In this document: positions 8,863 through 18,298 of the stretch, piece by piece
How positions within the stretch are numbered: position 1 is the stretch's first letter
Layout: every line of letters starts with the position of its first letter
NCBI GenBank assembly: GCA_028289605.1
Contig: JANQON010000017.1
Location: forward strand, 168,735-232,734
Length of the DNA: 64,000 nt
DNA from: Hyphococcus sp.
GTDB taxonomy: Bacteria > Pseudomonadota > Alphaproteobacteria > Caulobacterales > Parvularculaceae
Direction of reading: 5' to 3'
Notes under the pieces: generated by a model
What the model saw: only the letters and a program-made list of their open reading frames with translations
Databases searched by the model: none
Told to the model about the DNA's origin: nothing
Position numbers and translations under genes: made by a program

Positions 8863-9278
8863 AAAGATGCACCGCGTTGCGATTCGAGCCTAGTCGGGCC
8901 TTGCGAATCAGTTAAGCGGACGGTGAATTGATCCGGGGTCAAAATCAATTTTAAATTTTGGCAAACCACGCCGTATGCGTCCTATCGGCGATCGGCGCAA
9001 AATTGATCCGCTGACGGGATTTTCGGTTGTCACGCGCGGCGTTACAAACATCACCTCATGCGCGAGGCGATTCTCCGTCCGGTTGTCTTCGTCGCTCAGG
9101 TCGATTCCCCCCTGATCATCAGAAACGTCTAAAAAACAGGCGTTTGACTCGCGTTCCTCGAAATGCGCGGAACCGGCGAAAAATAATTTGAAAAAAATTC
9201 GCGTCGCAAACCGGCGCCCTCTCCGGGCGGTGTATTCTATCGCGCGAAATAGTTTTGCGTTGGTGCAGGAGTTCATTC
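8863..9278. other. Intergenic region without a convincing gene; short repeated AATTGATCCG
   Basis: About 416 bases. AATTGATCCG occurs at 8926-8935 and 9001-9010, flanking an AT-rich patch with a small dyad CAAAAT...ATTTTG (8940-8960). The patch is more AT-rich than its surroundings and could be the relic of a mobile-element end, but no transposase remnant is visible. Small frames here (for example an open minus-strand frame at 8908-9276) lack recognisable similarity. The promoter of the downstream holin gene probably lies at the right end. Confidence 0.4.
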
Positions 9279-9848
9279 ATGTCGCGGTCGTCTCGCAAGT
9301 CACGCACGAAACTGAAACGCGTCATCGCCGACGCGGCGCCGCACCTCGCCCATGCTTTGGGCGGCCCGTTGGCGGGCGCCGCCGCGGCGCATCTTTCGCG
9401 GGCGATTTTCGGCGCTCCGGACGCGGACGAGGGCGCGCTAGCCGAAGCGATGGCGCTCGCGTCGCCGGAACAGCTGGCGGCGCTGCGAAAAGCAGACCGG
9501 GAGTTCCGGCTCGCCTTGCGCGAGGCGAGTCTGGAAGAACAGCGCATCGCGGCCGGCGATCGCGCCGACGCGCGCCAGCGCCAGATCGCATTGGATGACT
9601 GGACGCCGTGCGTTTTGGGCGCGCTCATTATTGTCGGCTTTTTCACGGTGCTCGGCGCAATGGTGGCGCGCCGGCTGCCGCCCGGCGCCGAAACCGAGTT
9701 TTCGATCATGCTTGGCGCGTTGGCGACGATGACGGCGGCGGTGGTGAACTACTTTTTCGGATCATCAACCGGCTCGAAAGAGAAAACCCGTCTCATGGCG
9801 TCTCCGCAACACTTGGATGCGAGGGATGCGTCTGATGGGCGCGGTTGA
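9279..9848 (+). CDS. Holin of the three-TM gene-transfer-agent type (GTA_holin_3TM-like)
   Basis: 189 residues from the ATG at 9279, which follows GCAGGA. A basic N-terminus (SRSSRKSRTKLKR) leads into a region with a hydrophobic helix (HALGGPLAGAAAAHL), an amphipathic charged helix (REFRLALREASLEEQRIAAG) and two C-terminal TM segments (LGALIIVGFFTVLGAMV and IMLGALATMTAAVVNYFF). This order matches the family described as holins for gene-transfer-agent release. A holin would permeabilise the inner membrane so that a lytic enzyme reaches the wall; a soluble transglycosylase lies 1.2 kb downstream at 11059-11877, separated by thiO. No GTA structural genes are present here. Confidence 0.6.
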   Translation: MSRSSRKSRTKLKRVIADAAPHLAHALGGPLAGAAAAHLSRAIFGAPDADEGALAEAMALASPEQLAALRKADREFRLALREASLEEQRIAAGDRADARQRQIALDDWTPCVLGALIIVGFFTVLGAMVARRLPPGAETEFSIMLGALATMTAAVVNYFFGSSTGSKEKTRLMASPQHLDARDASDGRG

Positions 9849-9902
9849 TCTTCGCGGCCGCTGCGGCATGGTCGGGACCGTGGTGCGGACGAGTAAGGCG
9901 CA

Positions 9903-11009
9903 ATGACGACGCGTTATGACATTGCCATCATCGGCGGCGGCGTGATTGGGTTAAGCCTCGCGCGCCGGTTGGCGCTTGAGGGCGCGTCGCTCGTCGTCGT
10001 CGATCCGGCGTCAGCGCCGAAGGCCACGACAGCGGCGGCCGGCATGTTGGCGCCGTCGTTTGAATCCATTCACGGCGGCGCGCTTTACGACTTCAGCGCT
10101 GAAAGCATGCGACGATGGCCGTCCTTCGCGCAGTCAGTTGAATCAGAGAGCGGCGACGAGATTGATTATCGCGACGACGGCATTCTCGGCGTCGCGCTGC
10201 GTGACGACGACGCCGCCGCCCTCAGCGTGCAGCATGATCAGTTAAAAACACGCGGCGCCGACGTTGCGATGCTCTCCGGGGCGGACGCGCGCGCGCTCGA
10301 ACCGGCGTTGTCCGAAAAGGTTGTCGCCGCCATGGCTGCGCCGACCAATGCGCAGGTTGATCCGAAACCGCTTCAAGGGGCGCTTAGACGCTCAGTCAGC
10401 CTCCACGGCGGCGACCTGATTGACGCCCTGGCGACGGCGCTCGAGCGCGATGGCGCGGCGTGGCGGCTGTCGACCGCTTTCAGCGAACCGCTGCGCGCCG
10501 ACGCGGTCGTTATCGCCAGCGGCGCCGGCCCGCGCTGGCCGTTCGACCATATTGCCCGTCCGCCGATCTTTCCGGTCAAAGGCGAGGCGTTCGCCATTGA
10601 GACCGGCGACGGCGCGCCGGTGCGGCGCGTGGTGCGCGGGCCCGGCGCCTATATCTGTCCGAAAGCCGGCGGGCGCATTGTTATCGGCGCCACGGAAGCG
10701 CCGAACTGCGACGACCTCATCGTATCGCCCGCCGCCGTCGCCGACCTGCGGCGCGCCGCTGTCGCCGTCGCCCCGGCGCTCGCCGACTACGGCCACGACG
10801 AAGGCTGGGCCGGGCTGCGGCCGGCGACCCCGGACGGGGCGCCGATCCTAGGGTCTGTTCCCGGCGCGCCAGGGGCCTGGTTCGCCCTCGGCCATTATCG
10901 CAACGGCGTTCTTCTGGCGCCGGCGAGCGCTGACGCGCTGGCCGCGGCGATCCTTGGCCGGCAGGGCGAAATCGATCTGTCGCCCTTTGGCGCGGACCGG
11001 TTTGGTTAG
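9903..11009 (+). CDS. thiO: Glycine oxidase ThiO
   Basis: FAD-dependent amino-acid oxidase that converts glycine to the imine used for thiazole synthesis in thiamine biosynthesis. The N-terminus has the dinucleotide-binding motif IAIIGGGVIGLSLARRLA (residues 7-24), then TTAAAGMLAPSFE and, near the C-terminus, GYDHDEGW-like (YGHDEGWAGLRPATPDGAPI) and YRNGVLLAPASADALA, all typical of ThiO. 368 residues is the usual length. The partners thiS and thiG are 12.5 kb away (23437-24409) rather than in one operon. SD AAGGCG precedes the ATG. It could be a related D-amino-acid oxidase, but the C-terminal motif favours ThiO. Confidence 0.87.
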   Translation: MTTRYDIAIIGGGVIGLSLARRLALEGASLVVVDPASAPKATTAAAGMLAPSFESIHGGALYDFSAESMRRWPSFAQSVESESGDEIDYRDDGILGVALRDDDAAALSVQHDQLKTRGADVAMLSGADARALEPALSEKVVAAMAAPTNAQVDPKPLQGALRRSVSLHGGDLIDALATALERDGAAWRLSTAFSEPLRADAVVIASGAGPRWPFDHIARPPIFPVKGEAFAIETGDGAPVRRVVRGPGAYICPKAGGRIVIGATEAPNCDDLIVSPAAVADLRRAAVAVAPALADYGHDEGWAGLRPATPDGAPILGSVPGAPGAWFALGHYRNGVLLAPASADALAAAILGRQGEIDLSPFGADRFG

Positions 11010-11058
11010 CGAATTCTTGACGGGTCCGGAGTCACAATCAGCGATGGAGGAAGCGATT

Positions 11059-11877
11059 ATGCCCGCCGACATCAATGCATCATCGATCGCCGCAAAGGGT
11101 CCAGCGCTCGCTGCTGCGGCCATCAAGCGCGCCAGCGCGACGACGGGCGCGCAGTTCGACTATCTGATGAAGACGGCGATGCGGGAATCAAGCCTCAACG
11201 CCGACGCCAGGGCCGCGACCTCAAGCGCGGCGGGATTGTTTCAGTTCATCGAACAGACCTGGTTGGGCGTCGTAAAATCCTATGGCGCAAAACACGGTCT
11301 GGAAGACGCGGCCGCCGATATCGTGAGAGGCGAGAACGGAACATTCGTCGTCGCCGGCGACGCACGGCGTGAGGAAATTCTCAACCTGCGCTTCGATCCG
11401 GACGCATCGGCGGCGCTCGCCGGGGAGCTCGCCGCGGAAAACGGGCGCTATCTGGTGGAGCGTCTTGGACGTGCGGCGAACGCAACGGATCTTTATCTGG
11501 CGCACTTTTTAGGCGCCGGCGGAGCGGCGGCCCTGCTAGCCGCGCCCGCGGATGCGCGCGCTGCAGAGATTTCGCCTGCGGCGGCGAACGCCAACAGGAA
11601 CGTTTTCTACGACGGCGCCCGCGCTCGGACCGTGGGCGAGGTTATTGCCTCTGTCCGGGCGTCGATGGGCGACCCCGACGCGGCCGAACCGATAACGCAG
11701 GCGCCGAGCGCGACGCCGCCGGCTGCAACGCCGGCGCAACGCGCTGTTCCAGTTTCAGGGGAGTACGGACAGTCGTCCGCCGCGCCGTCGCGCTTGTCGC
11801 TGATGGCTATCCATGTGCTGCAGGCGCTCGATCCGACCCGGTTGATGTCGCGGTCGAACGACGACGGCGCGCGTTAG
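11059..11877 (+). CDS. Lytic transglycosylase (SLT-like) domain protein
   Basis: 272 residues from the ATG at 11059, chosen because GGAGG at 11047-11051 lies at ideal distance; an in-frame ATG at 11044 overlaps that site. The N-terminal domain has the SLT pattern: FDYLMKTAMRESSLNADARA with the catalytic-type Glu in RESS, then SSAAGLFQFIEQTWLGVVKS. LYLAHFLGAGGAAALL is a further lysozyme-fold motif. The C-terminal ~80 residues are Ala/Pro-rich and low in complexity. No signal peptide is seen, so export would need a holin or another route; flagellar rod-associated or phage-type muramidases share this layout. Confidence 0.72.
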   Translation: MPADINASSIAAKGPALAAAAIKRASATTGAQFDYLMKTAMRESSLNADARAATSSAAGLFQFIEQTWLGVVKSYGAKHGLEDAAADIVRGENGTFVVAGDARREEILNLRFDPDASAALAGELAAENGRYLVERLGRAANATDLYLAHFLGAGGAAALLAAPADARAAEISPAAANANRNVFYDGARARTVGEVIASVRASMGDPDAAEPITQAPSATPPAATPAQRAVPVSGEYGQSSAAPSRLSLMAIHVLQALDPTRLMSRSNDDGAR

Positions 11878-12716
11878 CACCGCGGCGCAGCGAGGCCTTC
11901 GGGCAGTTTTGTATCGCCGTCAGCGCAGGCAACCGATAGTTGCTCCGCTGTCAGATTAATGGCGCCGGAAAGGTCTGCGCCGTGGAGCCTGGCGCCGGTG
12001 AAGTCGGCGAGCTTCAGGTCCGCGGCCTCAAAGGAGGCGCCCTTCAGATTGGCGCGGGCGAGGCGCACGCCGGTCAGATCGGCGCCGGTGAAGGTCGTCT
12101 TGGAAAGATCGGCGCCGGTGAAGATCGCCCCGGCGCCGTAAGCCTTGCGGAAGTCGCCGCCGACGAGATCCGCGCCCGAGAAGGAAGCAAAGGAGACATC
12201 CGCATCGACAAATTTCGCGTTACGAAAGACGCCAGCCCGCGCGACTGCTTCTCTCAACTCAGCGCCGCTGAAATCGGCCCCGGCGAGCGCGGTGGCGTTG
12301 AGGTTGGCGTTCGCCATGCGCGCCTTTGCAAAATTGGCGTCGTCGCCGTTTGCGCCCTCAAGGTTCACGCCGTCCAGGAGCGCGCCGTCAAACGCGGCGC
12401 CGGCTACAAGCGATCCAGCGAAATTCGTGTTCGGCATGTCTTTGTTGGAGAACACCGCCTTCGAATGGTCGGCGAGCATGTGGAGGTCGTCCACCTCGGG
12501 CTCCGGCTTTTTCGCCGTCAGGGTCGGCAGCTTTACGCTGCCCAGCGCGTCGGACAGCTCGGGCGTAATCTCTTCGACCTTGGCGAGCGGTTTGGTGATT
12601 TCCTTGCCGATGTCGGCGACCGGATTCGTGGTCGTGTTCGAACCCGGCATGATCGTCGCGACAGTTGCGAAGATAAGCATCATGAAGACGATGATGAGGA
12701 TAATAAATTTCAGCAT
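11874..12716 (-). CDS. Membrane-anchored pentapeptide-repeat protein
   Basis: 280 residues with one N-terminal TM helix (LKFIILIIVFMMLIFATVAT). From about residue 95 the protein consists of A(D/N)LXX pentapeptide repeats (GANGDDANFAKARMANANLN, FTGADLTGVRLARANLKGAS and others), which fold as a right-handed quadrilateral beta-helix. The repeats probably lie in the periplasm. Such proteins act in binding or scaffolding; DNA-gyrase mimicry of the Qnr kind is unlikely for an exported protein. A C-terminal pair of Cys (VACADGD, APRC) may form a disulfide. It overlaps the convergent transglycosylase gene by 4 bases at the stop codons. Confidence 0.8.
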   Translation of the reverse strand: MLKFIILIIVFMMLIFATVATIMPGSNTTTNPVADIGKEITKPLAKVEEITPELSDALGSVKLPTLTAKKPEPEVDDLHMLADHSKAVFSNKDMPNTNFAGSLVAGAAFDGALLDGVNLEGANGDDANFAKARMANANLNATALAGADFSGAELREAVARAGVFRNAKFVDADVSFASFSGADLVGGDFRKAYGAGAIFTGADLSKTTFTGADLTGVRLARANLKGASFEAADLKLADFTGARLHGADLSGAINLTAEQLSVACADGDTKLPEGLAAPRC

Positions 12717-12811
12717 GCCGGCCGTAATCCATGGACTCTACCAAGGCGTAATGTTGGCCTCGTCCCGTCAACATTCGATTAAGGTTGTTGCGAGAATTGT
12801 GCTGCAAACGC

Positions 12812-15800
12812 TTACGAACAGCCGGTCGACGCGCCGCAGCTTTCACATTTGAGACAGGCGCCGTTGCGCACCAGTGTAAACTGTCCGCATTCGGGACAGG
12901 CGTCGCCCTCATACCCTTTAATGCGGGCCTCGTCTCTTGCGCCGCCGGGATTGGCGAGCACGCCGCGGGGCGCTTTTTGGTTCACCGCATCGGCGAGCTT
13001 TGCGATCTGCGCCTCGATCTCCGGCGGACTCTCGGCGCGGGAGGGCGCGACGGCTTCGGCTTCTACCGGCTCGGTTCCCTCGGTTTCGGCTTCGTCTGTT
13101 TTCGACGGGCCGCGCAGCCGATCAAAATCGCCGCCGCGCAGAATGACGAGGTTGTCCGAAACCGTCGATCGGCTGAAGCCTTTGGAGATGAGTTTCGCCG
13201 CCTCTTCCTGGGTCTTTTCTTCATTGACCCCGCGGCCGATGGCGTCCACGGACGACTCGTTGGGATCGACATGGGCGAGGTCGCCGCGGCCGAGATAGGA
13301 AATCGCCAGTTCCCGGAAAATATAATCCAGGATCGAGGTCGCATGTTTGATCTGGTCGTTGCCTTTGACAGGACCCGACGGATCGAACCGGGTGAACACA
13401 TAGGCGTCGACATATTCGTCGAGCGGCACGCCGTATTGAAGCCCGAGCGACACGGCGATGGCAAAGTTGTTCATCAGGGAGCGGAACGCCGCACCCTCTT
13501 TGTGCATATCGATAAAAACTTCGCCAAGCTCGCCGTCATCGAACTCGCCTGTGTGCAGATAGACTTTGTGGCCGCCAACGATCGCTTTCTGGATATAGCC
13601 CTTGCGGCGGTCGGGAAGGCGGCGCCGGCCGGGCGTGCGTTCGATGATGCGCTCAACAATGCGCTCGGCGACGATTTTCGACTTTTCCGTCTGCGGCGCA
13701 TCGGCGACCGAATCGGCGAAGTCCGTTTCGTCGTCGGCGGAAGACAGCAGCGCCGTGGAAAGAGGTTGCGAAAGTTTGGAGCCGTCGCGGTAAAGCGCGA
13801 TCGATTTGAGCCCCAGACGCCAGCCGAGCATGTAGGTCCGTGCGCAATCGGCGACGGAAGCGCGCGCCGGAAGATTGACGGTTTTCGATATCGCGCCGGA
13901 AATGAAGGGCTGCGCCGCCGCCATCATGGTGAGATGCGCTTCAACGGACAGCGCGCGCTCGCCGATCCGGCCGCATCGGTTGGCGCAATCAAAGACCGAA
14001 TAGTGTTCCTGCTTCAGATGGGGCGCGCCCTCTACGGTCATAGCGCCGCAACAGAACAGATTGGCTTGGTGAATGTCTTCGTCGGAAAAACCGATATCGC
14101 GCAGGATTTCATACCCCGTCGCCGTCAGCATCGTGGCGGGCAAGCCGAGGACGTTGGAGACAAAATCTGCGCCCAGGGCCTCGGGCGTGAAGGCGTATGT
14201 CAGATCAAATGCGGTTTTCAGGCGTTCTTCCAGCGCCTTGATGTGTCGGTCCTCGAAACCTTCGTTGCGCAGCTCTTCCAGATTGATCCCCGGCGCATCT
14301 TCCAACGTGCCGCGGCCCAGCGCATAAGCCTCGATGTCGGCAATCTCGTTCTTCTTGTACCCAAGCGCGGCGAGTGCGGCGGGTACGGATCGATTGATGA
14401 TCTTGAGGTTGCCGCCGCCGGCGAGTTTTTTGAATTTGACAAGCGCAAAGTCCGGTTCGATGCCCGTCGTGTCGCAGTCCATGACGAGGCCGATCGTGCC
14501 GGTCGGGGCGATTACCGACACTTGCGCATTGCGAAAGCCGTTGATGGCGCCGAGCTCGTAGGCCTCGTTCCAAACTGTCTTTGCCCGCTCGGCGAGCGTC
14601 GGCCATGGGCACGCTGCGTCCGTGAACTGCGCCGGATCGGCGGAGAGCCCCTCAAACGCGCCGCCGGCGGCGACGCCTACGGCGGCGCGGCGGTGGTTGC
14701 GGATCACGCGCAACATCGCGTCGCGGTTCTCTGCGAATCTTGCAAAAGGACCCGCCTTACCGGCGATTTCGGCGCTGGCGCGATACGCTGCGCCGGTCAT
14801 GAGCGCGGTCACGCCGCCTGCAACCGCGCGCCCGGCGTCGCTGTCATAGGGCAGCCCTGCGCGCATCAGCAAACCGCCGAGATTGGCGTAGCCGAGGCCG
14901 AGCGTCCGGTAGTCAAACGATTTGCGGGCGATTTCCGCAGACGGGTATTGCGCCATCGTCACGGAGATTTCCAGGGTCAGCGTCCACAACCGGCAGGCAT
15001 GCTCAAACCCGTCGACGTCGAAACCGTCCTCGGTCTGAAACTTGACAAGATTGAGCGAAGCGAGATTGCACGCCGTATCGTCGAGAAACATATATTCCGA
15101 GCACGGATTGGAAGCGCGGATCTCGCCGTCTTCCGGGCAGGTGTGCCACGCGTTGATCGTGTCGTGATACTGAACGCCGGGGTCGGCGCACGCCCAGGCG
15201 GTAGCGCAGATATTCTCCCACAACACTCGCGCGCGCACTTCCTTGACCGTTTCGCCGGAAACGCGGCCCTTGAGGGGCCAATCGTCATTGTCGGCCACGG
15301 CCTGCAGGAAAGCGTCATTCACCCGCACGGAGTTGTTCGCGTTTTGACCGGACACGGTGCGGTAGCCTTCCGAATCCCAATCGAGATCGTAGGTGTCCAC
15401 CTCGATGGTGCGAAAGCCTTCGCGGGCGTAGTCGATCACTCTGCGGATGGAACTGTCGGGTATGAACGCCGCCTTCGCCGCGGTGATTGCCGCTTTGAGC
15501 GCGCTGTTGTTTTTCGGATCGAGGCGGGTTTCGTCATCGTCGCTCGACCAGCACGCGTCCAGGATCAGCGGCAGATGCTGCGCCATGGCGCGGCTGCCCG
15601 CGACAAGGGCGGCGACTTTTTCTTCCTCGCGCGCCTTCCAACTGACGAATTCTTCAATTTCCGGGTGGTCGGCGTCGACGATAACCATTTTCGCCGCGCG
15701 CCGCGTCGTGCCGCCGGATTTCACCGCGCCCGCCGCGGCGTCGCCGACTTTCAGAAAGCTCATCAGCCCGGAGCTTTTGCCGCCGCTGGAGAGCGGCTCG

Positions 15801-16525
15801 CCGCCGCCGCGGATATTGGAAAAGTTGGTGCCGGTGCCGGAACCGTATTTGAACAGCAACGCTTCGCGGCGCCACAAATCCATAACCCCGTTTTCGCCGG
15901 CGAGATTGTCGTCTACCGACTGGATAAAACAGGCGTGCGGTTGGGGACGCTCATAAGCGCTTTCCGACGCACACAACTGGCCGGTCGCATGATCGACGAA
16001 ATAGTGACCCTGATCGGCGCCGTCGATGCCATAGGCCCAGTGAAGGCCGGTGTTGAACCATTGCGGGGAATTCGGCGCGCCGATCTGGGCGGCGAGCATG
16101 GCGCGCAGTTCGTCAAGATAGACTTCCGCTTCTTTCTCGTTTTCGAAGTATCCCGCCTTCCAGCCCCAATAGGCCCATGCGCCGGCCATGCGGTCGAACA
16201 CCTGTTTCGCCGATTTTTCCTGGCCGAAGCGCTGGTCCGGCGGCAATTTCGCCAACGCCGCTACGTTGGGCATGGAGCGCTGCAGGAATTTGGGAACGCC
16301 TTTTTCCGCGACTTTGCGGGTTTGCGCCGGCACGCCGGCTTTGCGGATGTACTTCTGGGCGAGGATATCGACCGCGGTCTGGCTCCACGCCTTGGGCACT
16401 TCGATGTCGCGGGCCTCGAAGATAATCTCGCCGGAAAACGAGCGAATCTCCGAATCAGCGCGCCGGAACGGGATCGCGCCATAGGGCGCGCTCCAATCCT
16501 TGGAAAAGCGGCGTTCAAAATGCAT
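12812..16525 (-). CDS. nrdJ: Adenosylcobalamin-dependent (class II) ribonucleoside-diphosphate reductase
   Basis: Reduces ribonucleotides to deoxyribonucleotides with a B12-derived radical, independent of oxygen. 1237 residues, the length of the long class II enzymes in alphaproteobacteria. Visible motifs are the N-terminal SRP...[23 protein letters not shown] region, [47 protein letters not shown] with the active-site Cys and Asn, and the C-terminal zinc-ribbon [20 protein letters not shown] followed by CGASTGC, whose Cys pair regenerates the active site. The start ATG codes [11 protein letters not shown]. The gene stands alone; no cobalamin riboswitch is apparent in the short upstream gap. 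Confidence 0.95.
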   Translation of the reverse strand: MHFERRFSKDWSAPYGAIPFRRADSEIRSFSGEIIFEARDIEVPKAWSQTAVDILAQKYIRKAGVPAQTRKVAEKGVPKFLQRSMPNVAALAKLPPDQRFGQEKSAKQVFDRMAGAWAYWGWKAGYFENEKEAEVYLDELRAMLAAQIGAPNSPQWFNTGLHWAYGIDGADQGHYFVDHATGQLCASESAYERPQPHACFIQSVDDNLAGENGVMDLWRREALLFKYGSGTGTNFSNIRGGGEPLSSGGKSSGLMSFLKVGDAAAGAVKSGGTTRRAAKMVIVDADHPEIEEFVSWKAREEEKVAALVAGSRAMAQHLPLILDACWSSDDDETRLDPKNNSALKAAITAAKAAFIPDSSIRRVIDYAREGFRTIEVDTYDLDWDSEGYRTVSGQNANNSVRVNDAFLQAVADNDDWPLKGRVSGETVKEVRARVLWENICATAWACADPGVQYHDTINAWHTCPEDGEIRASNPCSEYMFLDDTACNLASLNLVKFQTEDGFDVDGFEHACRLWTLTLEISVTMAQYPSAEIARKSFDYRTLGLGYANLGGLLMRAGLPYDSDAGRAVAGGVTALMTGAAYRASAEIAGKAGPFARFAENRDAMLRVIRNHRRAAVGVAAGGAFEGLSADPAQFTDAACPWPTLAERAKTVWNEAYELGAINGFRNAQVSVIAPTGTIGLVMDCDTTGIEPDFALVKFKKLAGGGNLKIINRSVPAALAALGYKKNEIADIEAYALGRGTLEDAPGINLEELRNEGFEDRHIKALEERLKTAFDLTYAFTPEALGADFVSNVLGLPATMLTATGYEILRDIGFSDEDIHQANLFCCGAMTVEGAPHLKQEHYSVFDCANRCGRIGERALSVEAHLTMMAAAQPFISGAISKTVNLPARASVADCARTYMLGWRLGLKSIALYRDGSKLSQPLSTALLSSADDETDFADSVADAPQTEKSKIVAERIVERIIERTPGRRRLPDRRKGYIQKAIVGGHKVYLHTGEFDDGELGEVFIDMHKEGAAFRSLMNNFAIAVSLGLQYGVPLDEYVDAYVFTRFDPSGPVKGNDQIKHATSILDYIFRELAISYLGRGDLAHVDPNESSVDAIGRGVNEEKTQEEAAKLISKGFSRSTVSDNLVILRGGDFDRLRGPSKTDEAETEGTEPVEAEAVAPSRAESPPEIEAQIAKLADAVNQKAPRGVLANPGGARDEARIKGYEGDACPECGQFTLVRNGACLKCESCGASTGCS

Positions 16526-16689
16526 GTCGGGGCGCCTGATTCGCTAGGCGCTATATATAGTGGCGGGGCGCTTCCGTCTCCACCCGTTTTCATGGATTAT
16601 GGCCGGGATATTGCCCCGTTTCCCGGCGGGCGCCATATTCGCGCCGCCTGCGGGCGGTTTACTGGTTTGAAACAGGGTCTGGAGCCTTC

Positions 16690-17094
16690 ATGTTCGCGCA
16701 ATTATTCACCTGGTGGAATTCGACCACCTGGGGCACGTCCTTCACTCTCTGGCGCAAGCGTGCGCAGGAGGTGGGCCGCGACGAGCAGGGCAATCGTTAT
16801 TTTGAGGAGGCAGGCAACAGCCTGCCGGGCAGCGAGAATGGGCGCCCGCGCCGCTGGGTCGTCTATCACGGCGTCGCTGAGGCGAGCCGGGTGCCGCCGG
16901 ACTGGCATGGCTGGCTGCACCATATCTTTGACGAACCGCCCGGGGACGGCGGTCTGCCGCGGCGGGAGTGGGAGAAGGACCATTTGCCGAACATGACCGG
17001 CACGCCGCTCGCCTATCATCCGCCGGGATCGCTCGCCCGGGCCGGCGGTCCCGCCGACGTGAACGACGACTATGAGGCCTGGAAGCCTGAATAG
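16690..17094 (+). CDS. NADH:ubiquinone oxidoreductase subunit NDUFA12 family protein
   Basis: 134 residues. It contains TWWNSTTWGTSFTLWRK, GNRYFEEAG and RRWVVYHGVAEASRVPPDWH followed by WLHHIFDEPP, the signature of the NDUFA12/B17.2 family. This accessory subunit of respiratory complex I is shared by mitochondria and alphaproteobacteria and binds near the hydrophilic arm. It lies just upstream of mlaD and the DUF2155 gene, a gene order seen often in this class, although the main nuo operon is not in the window. Confidence 0.92.
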   Translation: MFAQLFTWWNSTTWGTSFTLWRKRAQEVGRDEQGNRYFEEAGNSLPGSENGRPRRWVVYHGVAEASRVPPDWHGWLHHIFDEPPGDGGLPRREWEKDHLPNMTGTPLAYHPPGSLARAGGPADVNDDYEAWKPE

Positions 17095-17120
17095 GCGCAA
17101 CCGCCCATGAGGAGAATAAG

Positions 17121-17615
17121 ATGAGCCGCGCCGGCGCATTCGAAACAATAGTTGGATTGCTCGTCATCATCGTAGCCGGCGTGTTTCTGTGGCACGCCAC
17201 CGGCGTCAGCGGCAAGACCGTCGGCGGCGACAGCTATGAGCTTGAGGCCGTGTTCGGTCGCGTCGACGGCATTACCATCGGTTCGGAAGTGCGCATCGCC
17301 GGTCTGCAGGTCGGCGCCGTGAGCGGCAACAGTCTTGATACGGATACATATGAGGCGACGCTGGCGCTCAGCATGAACGGCGACGTGCGCGTGCCAGATG
17401 ATTCCGTTGCAAAAATCGTATCGGACGGGTTTCTCGGCGGCGCCCATGTTGCGATTGAACCCGGCGCCTCCGAAGAATATTTCGTCGAAGGCGATAAGAT
17501 TACGATCACGCGCGGCTCGGTCGACTTATTGAATCTGGCGGTGCAGGCTTTCACCAATCAGCAAGGCGGCGGCGCTACGAGTGAGCCCGAGGACGATCCG
17601 CTGGGAGATTTTTGA
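17121..17615 (+). CDS. mlaD: Outer-membrane lipid asymmetry protein MlaD (single MCE domain)
   Basis: 164 residues: an N-terminal TM helix (FETIVGLLVIIVAGVFLWHA) and one MCE domain (LEAVFGRVDGITIGSEVRIA through DGFLGGAHVAIEPG), the size and layout of E. coli MlaD. It forms hexameric rings that shuttle phospholipid between the permease and a periplasmic carrier. A strong SD (GAGGAG) precedes the ATG. No permease or ATPase is adjacent; it may share those with other mla genes elsewhere or with the operon at 688-4190. The stop overlaps the start of the DUF2155 gene by one base. Confidence 0.9.
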   Translation: MSRAGAFETIVGLLVIIVAGVFLWHATGVSGKTVGGDSYELEAVFGRVDGITIGSEVRIAGLQVGAVSGNSLDTDTYEATLALSMNGDVRVPDDSVAKIVSDGFLGGAHVAIEPGASEEYFVEGDKITITRGSVDLLNLAVQAFTNQQGGGATSEPEDDPLGDF

Positions 17616-18298
17616 TGCGTTGTGTATTTATCGCCGCCGCGGGCGCCCTCGCGATCAGCGCGCCGGTCCACGGCCAGCAACCGCAAGGCGGTCTCGACGA
17701 ACTTGACGCGTTGTCGCGCAACGCCGACGACCCGTTCGCCGGCGTCATTGACGAGATCGAGCGTGAACCGGTGTCGGTGACCTTGCGTGCGCTCGACAAG
17801 ATTACCGCGCGATACACCGACATCGAGATTGAAATGCACCAGATCGCGCAATTCGGTTCGCTCGAACTGCAGCCGCGATTCTGCGACAAGCGGCCGCCGG
17901 AAGAGTTTCCGGAGACCACAGTGTTTCTGGAAGTGTTCGACCGCGAATATGGTACGCGTGGAGACGATTTGAAGATCGATCCGGCGTTGCTCGAACTTGA
18001 TTCCGGCGCTGGAGCGGCGCCGGAGTTTGAGCCGGTGGACGACGTCCTGGAGCTTGAAGAAATCCCGACATTCGGCGCCGATGCGACCGCGGAAGAGGAG
18101 CCTGTTGAGGCTGCGCCGCTGCCGGTGCAGCCGGTCCCGGTGCAGGCCGCGTCGGAAGTGCTTGATGGTCCGCAGGCGGAAGGTGAAAATATTTTCCGCG
18201 GCTGGATGTTTGCGTCGAGCCCGGCGCTGAATGCGCTTGAACACCCGGTTTACGACGTCTGGGTGATCGACTGCAAAACCCGCTCGGTGGAGAGCTGA
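17615..18298 (+). CDS. DUF2155 domain-containing exported protein
   Basis: 227 residues with a signal peptide (MRCVFIAAAGALAISAPVHG). After ~60 residues comes a domain with LRALDKITARYTDIEIEMHQ, FGSLELQPRFCDKRPPEE and TTVFLEVFDREYG, and, after a 75-residue Glu/Pro-rich insert, IFRGWMFASSPALNALEHPV YDVWVIDC near the end: the DUF2155 signature. Members often sit between an mlaD and aat in alphaproteobacteria, as here. The function is unknown. The acidic insert between the two halves of the domain is longer than in many members. The 3' end overlaps the convergent aat gene by 49 bases. Confidence 0.88.
   Translation: MRCVFIAAAGALAISAPVHGQQPQGGLDELDALSRNADDPFAGVIDEIEREPVSVTLRALDKITARYTDIEIEMHQIAQFGSLELQPRFCDKRPPEEFPETTVFLEVFDREYGTRGDDLKIDPALLELDSGAGAAPEFEPVDDVLELEEIPTFGADATAEEEPVEAAPLPVQPVPVQAASEVLDGPQAEGENIFRGWMFASSPALNALEHPVYDVWVIDCKTRSVES

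Noticed and set aside
8908..9276. Minus-strand frame of 122 codons in the gap before the holin gene
   Set aside because: No similarity, no signal or TM features, unusual composition; more likely chance.
12785..16996. A 1403-codon open frame on the plus strand, opposite the ribonucleotide reductase gene
   Set aside because: It mirrors the codon pattern of nrdJ, is rich in Arg/Gly/Asp/His shadow sequence and has no recognisable domain; long antisense frames are expected in high-GC DNA.
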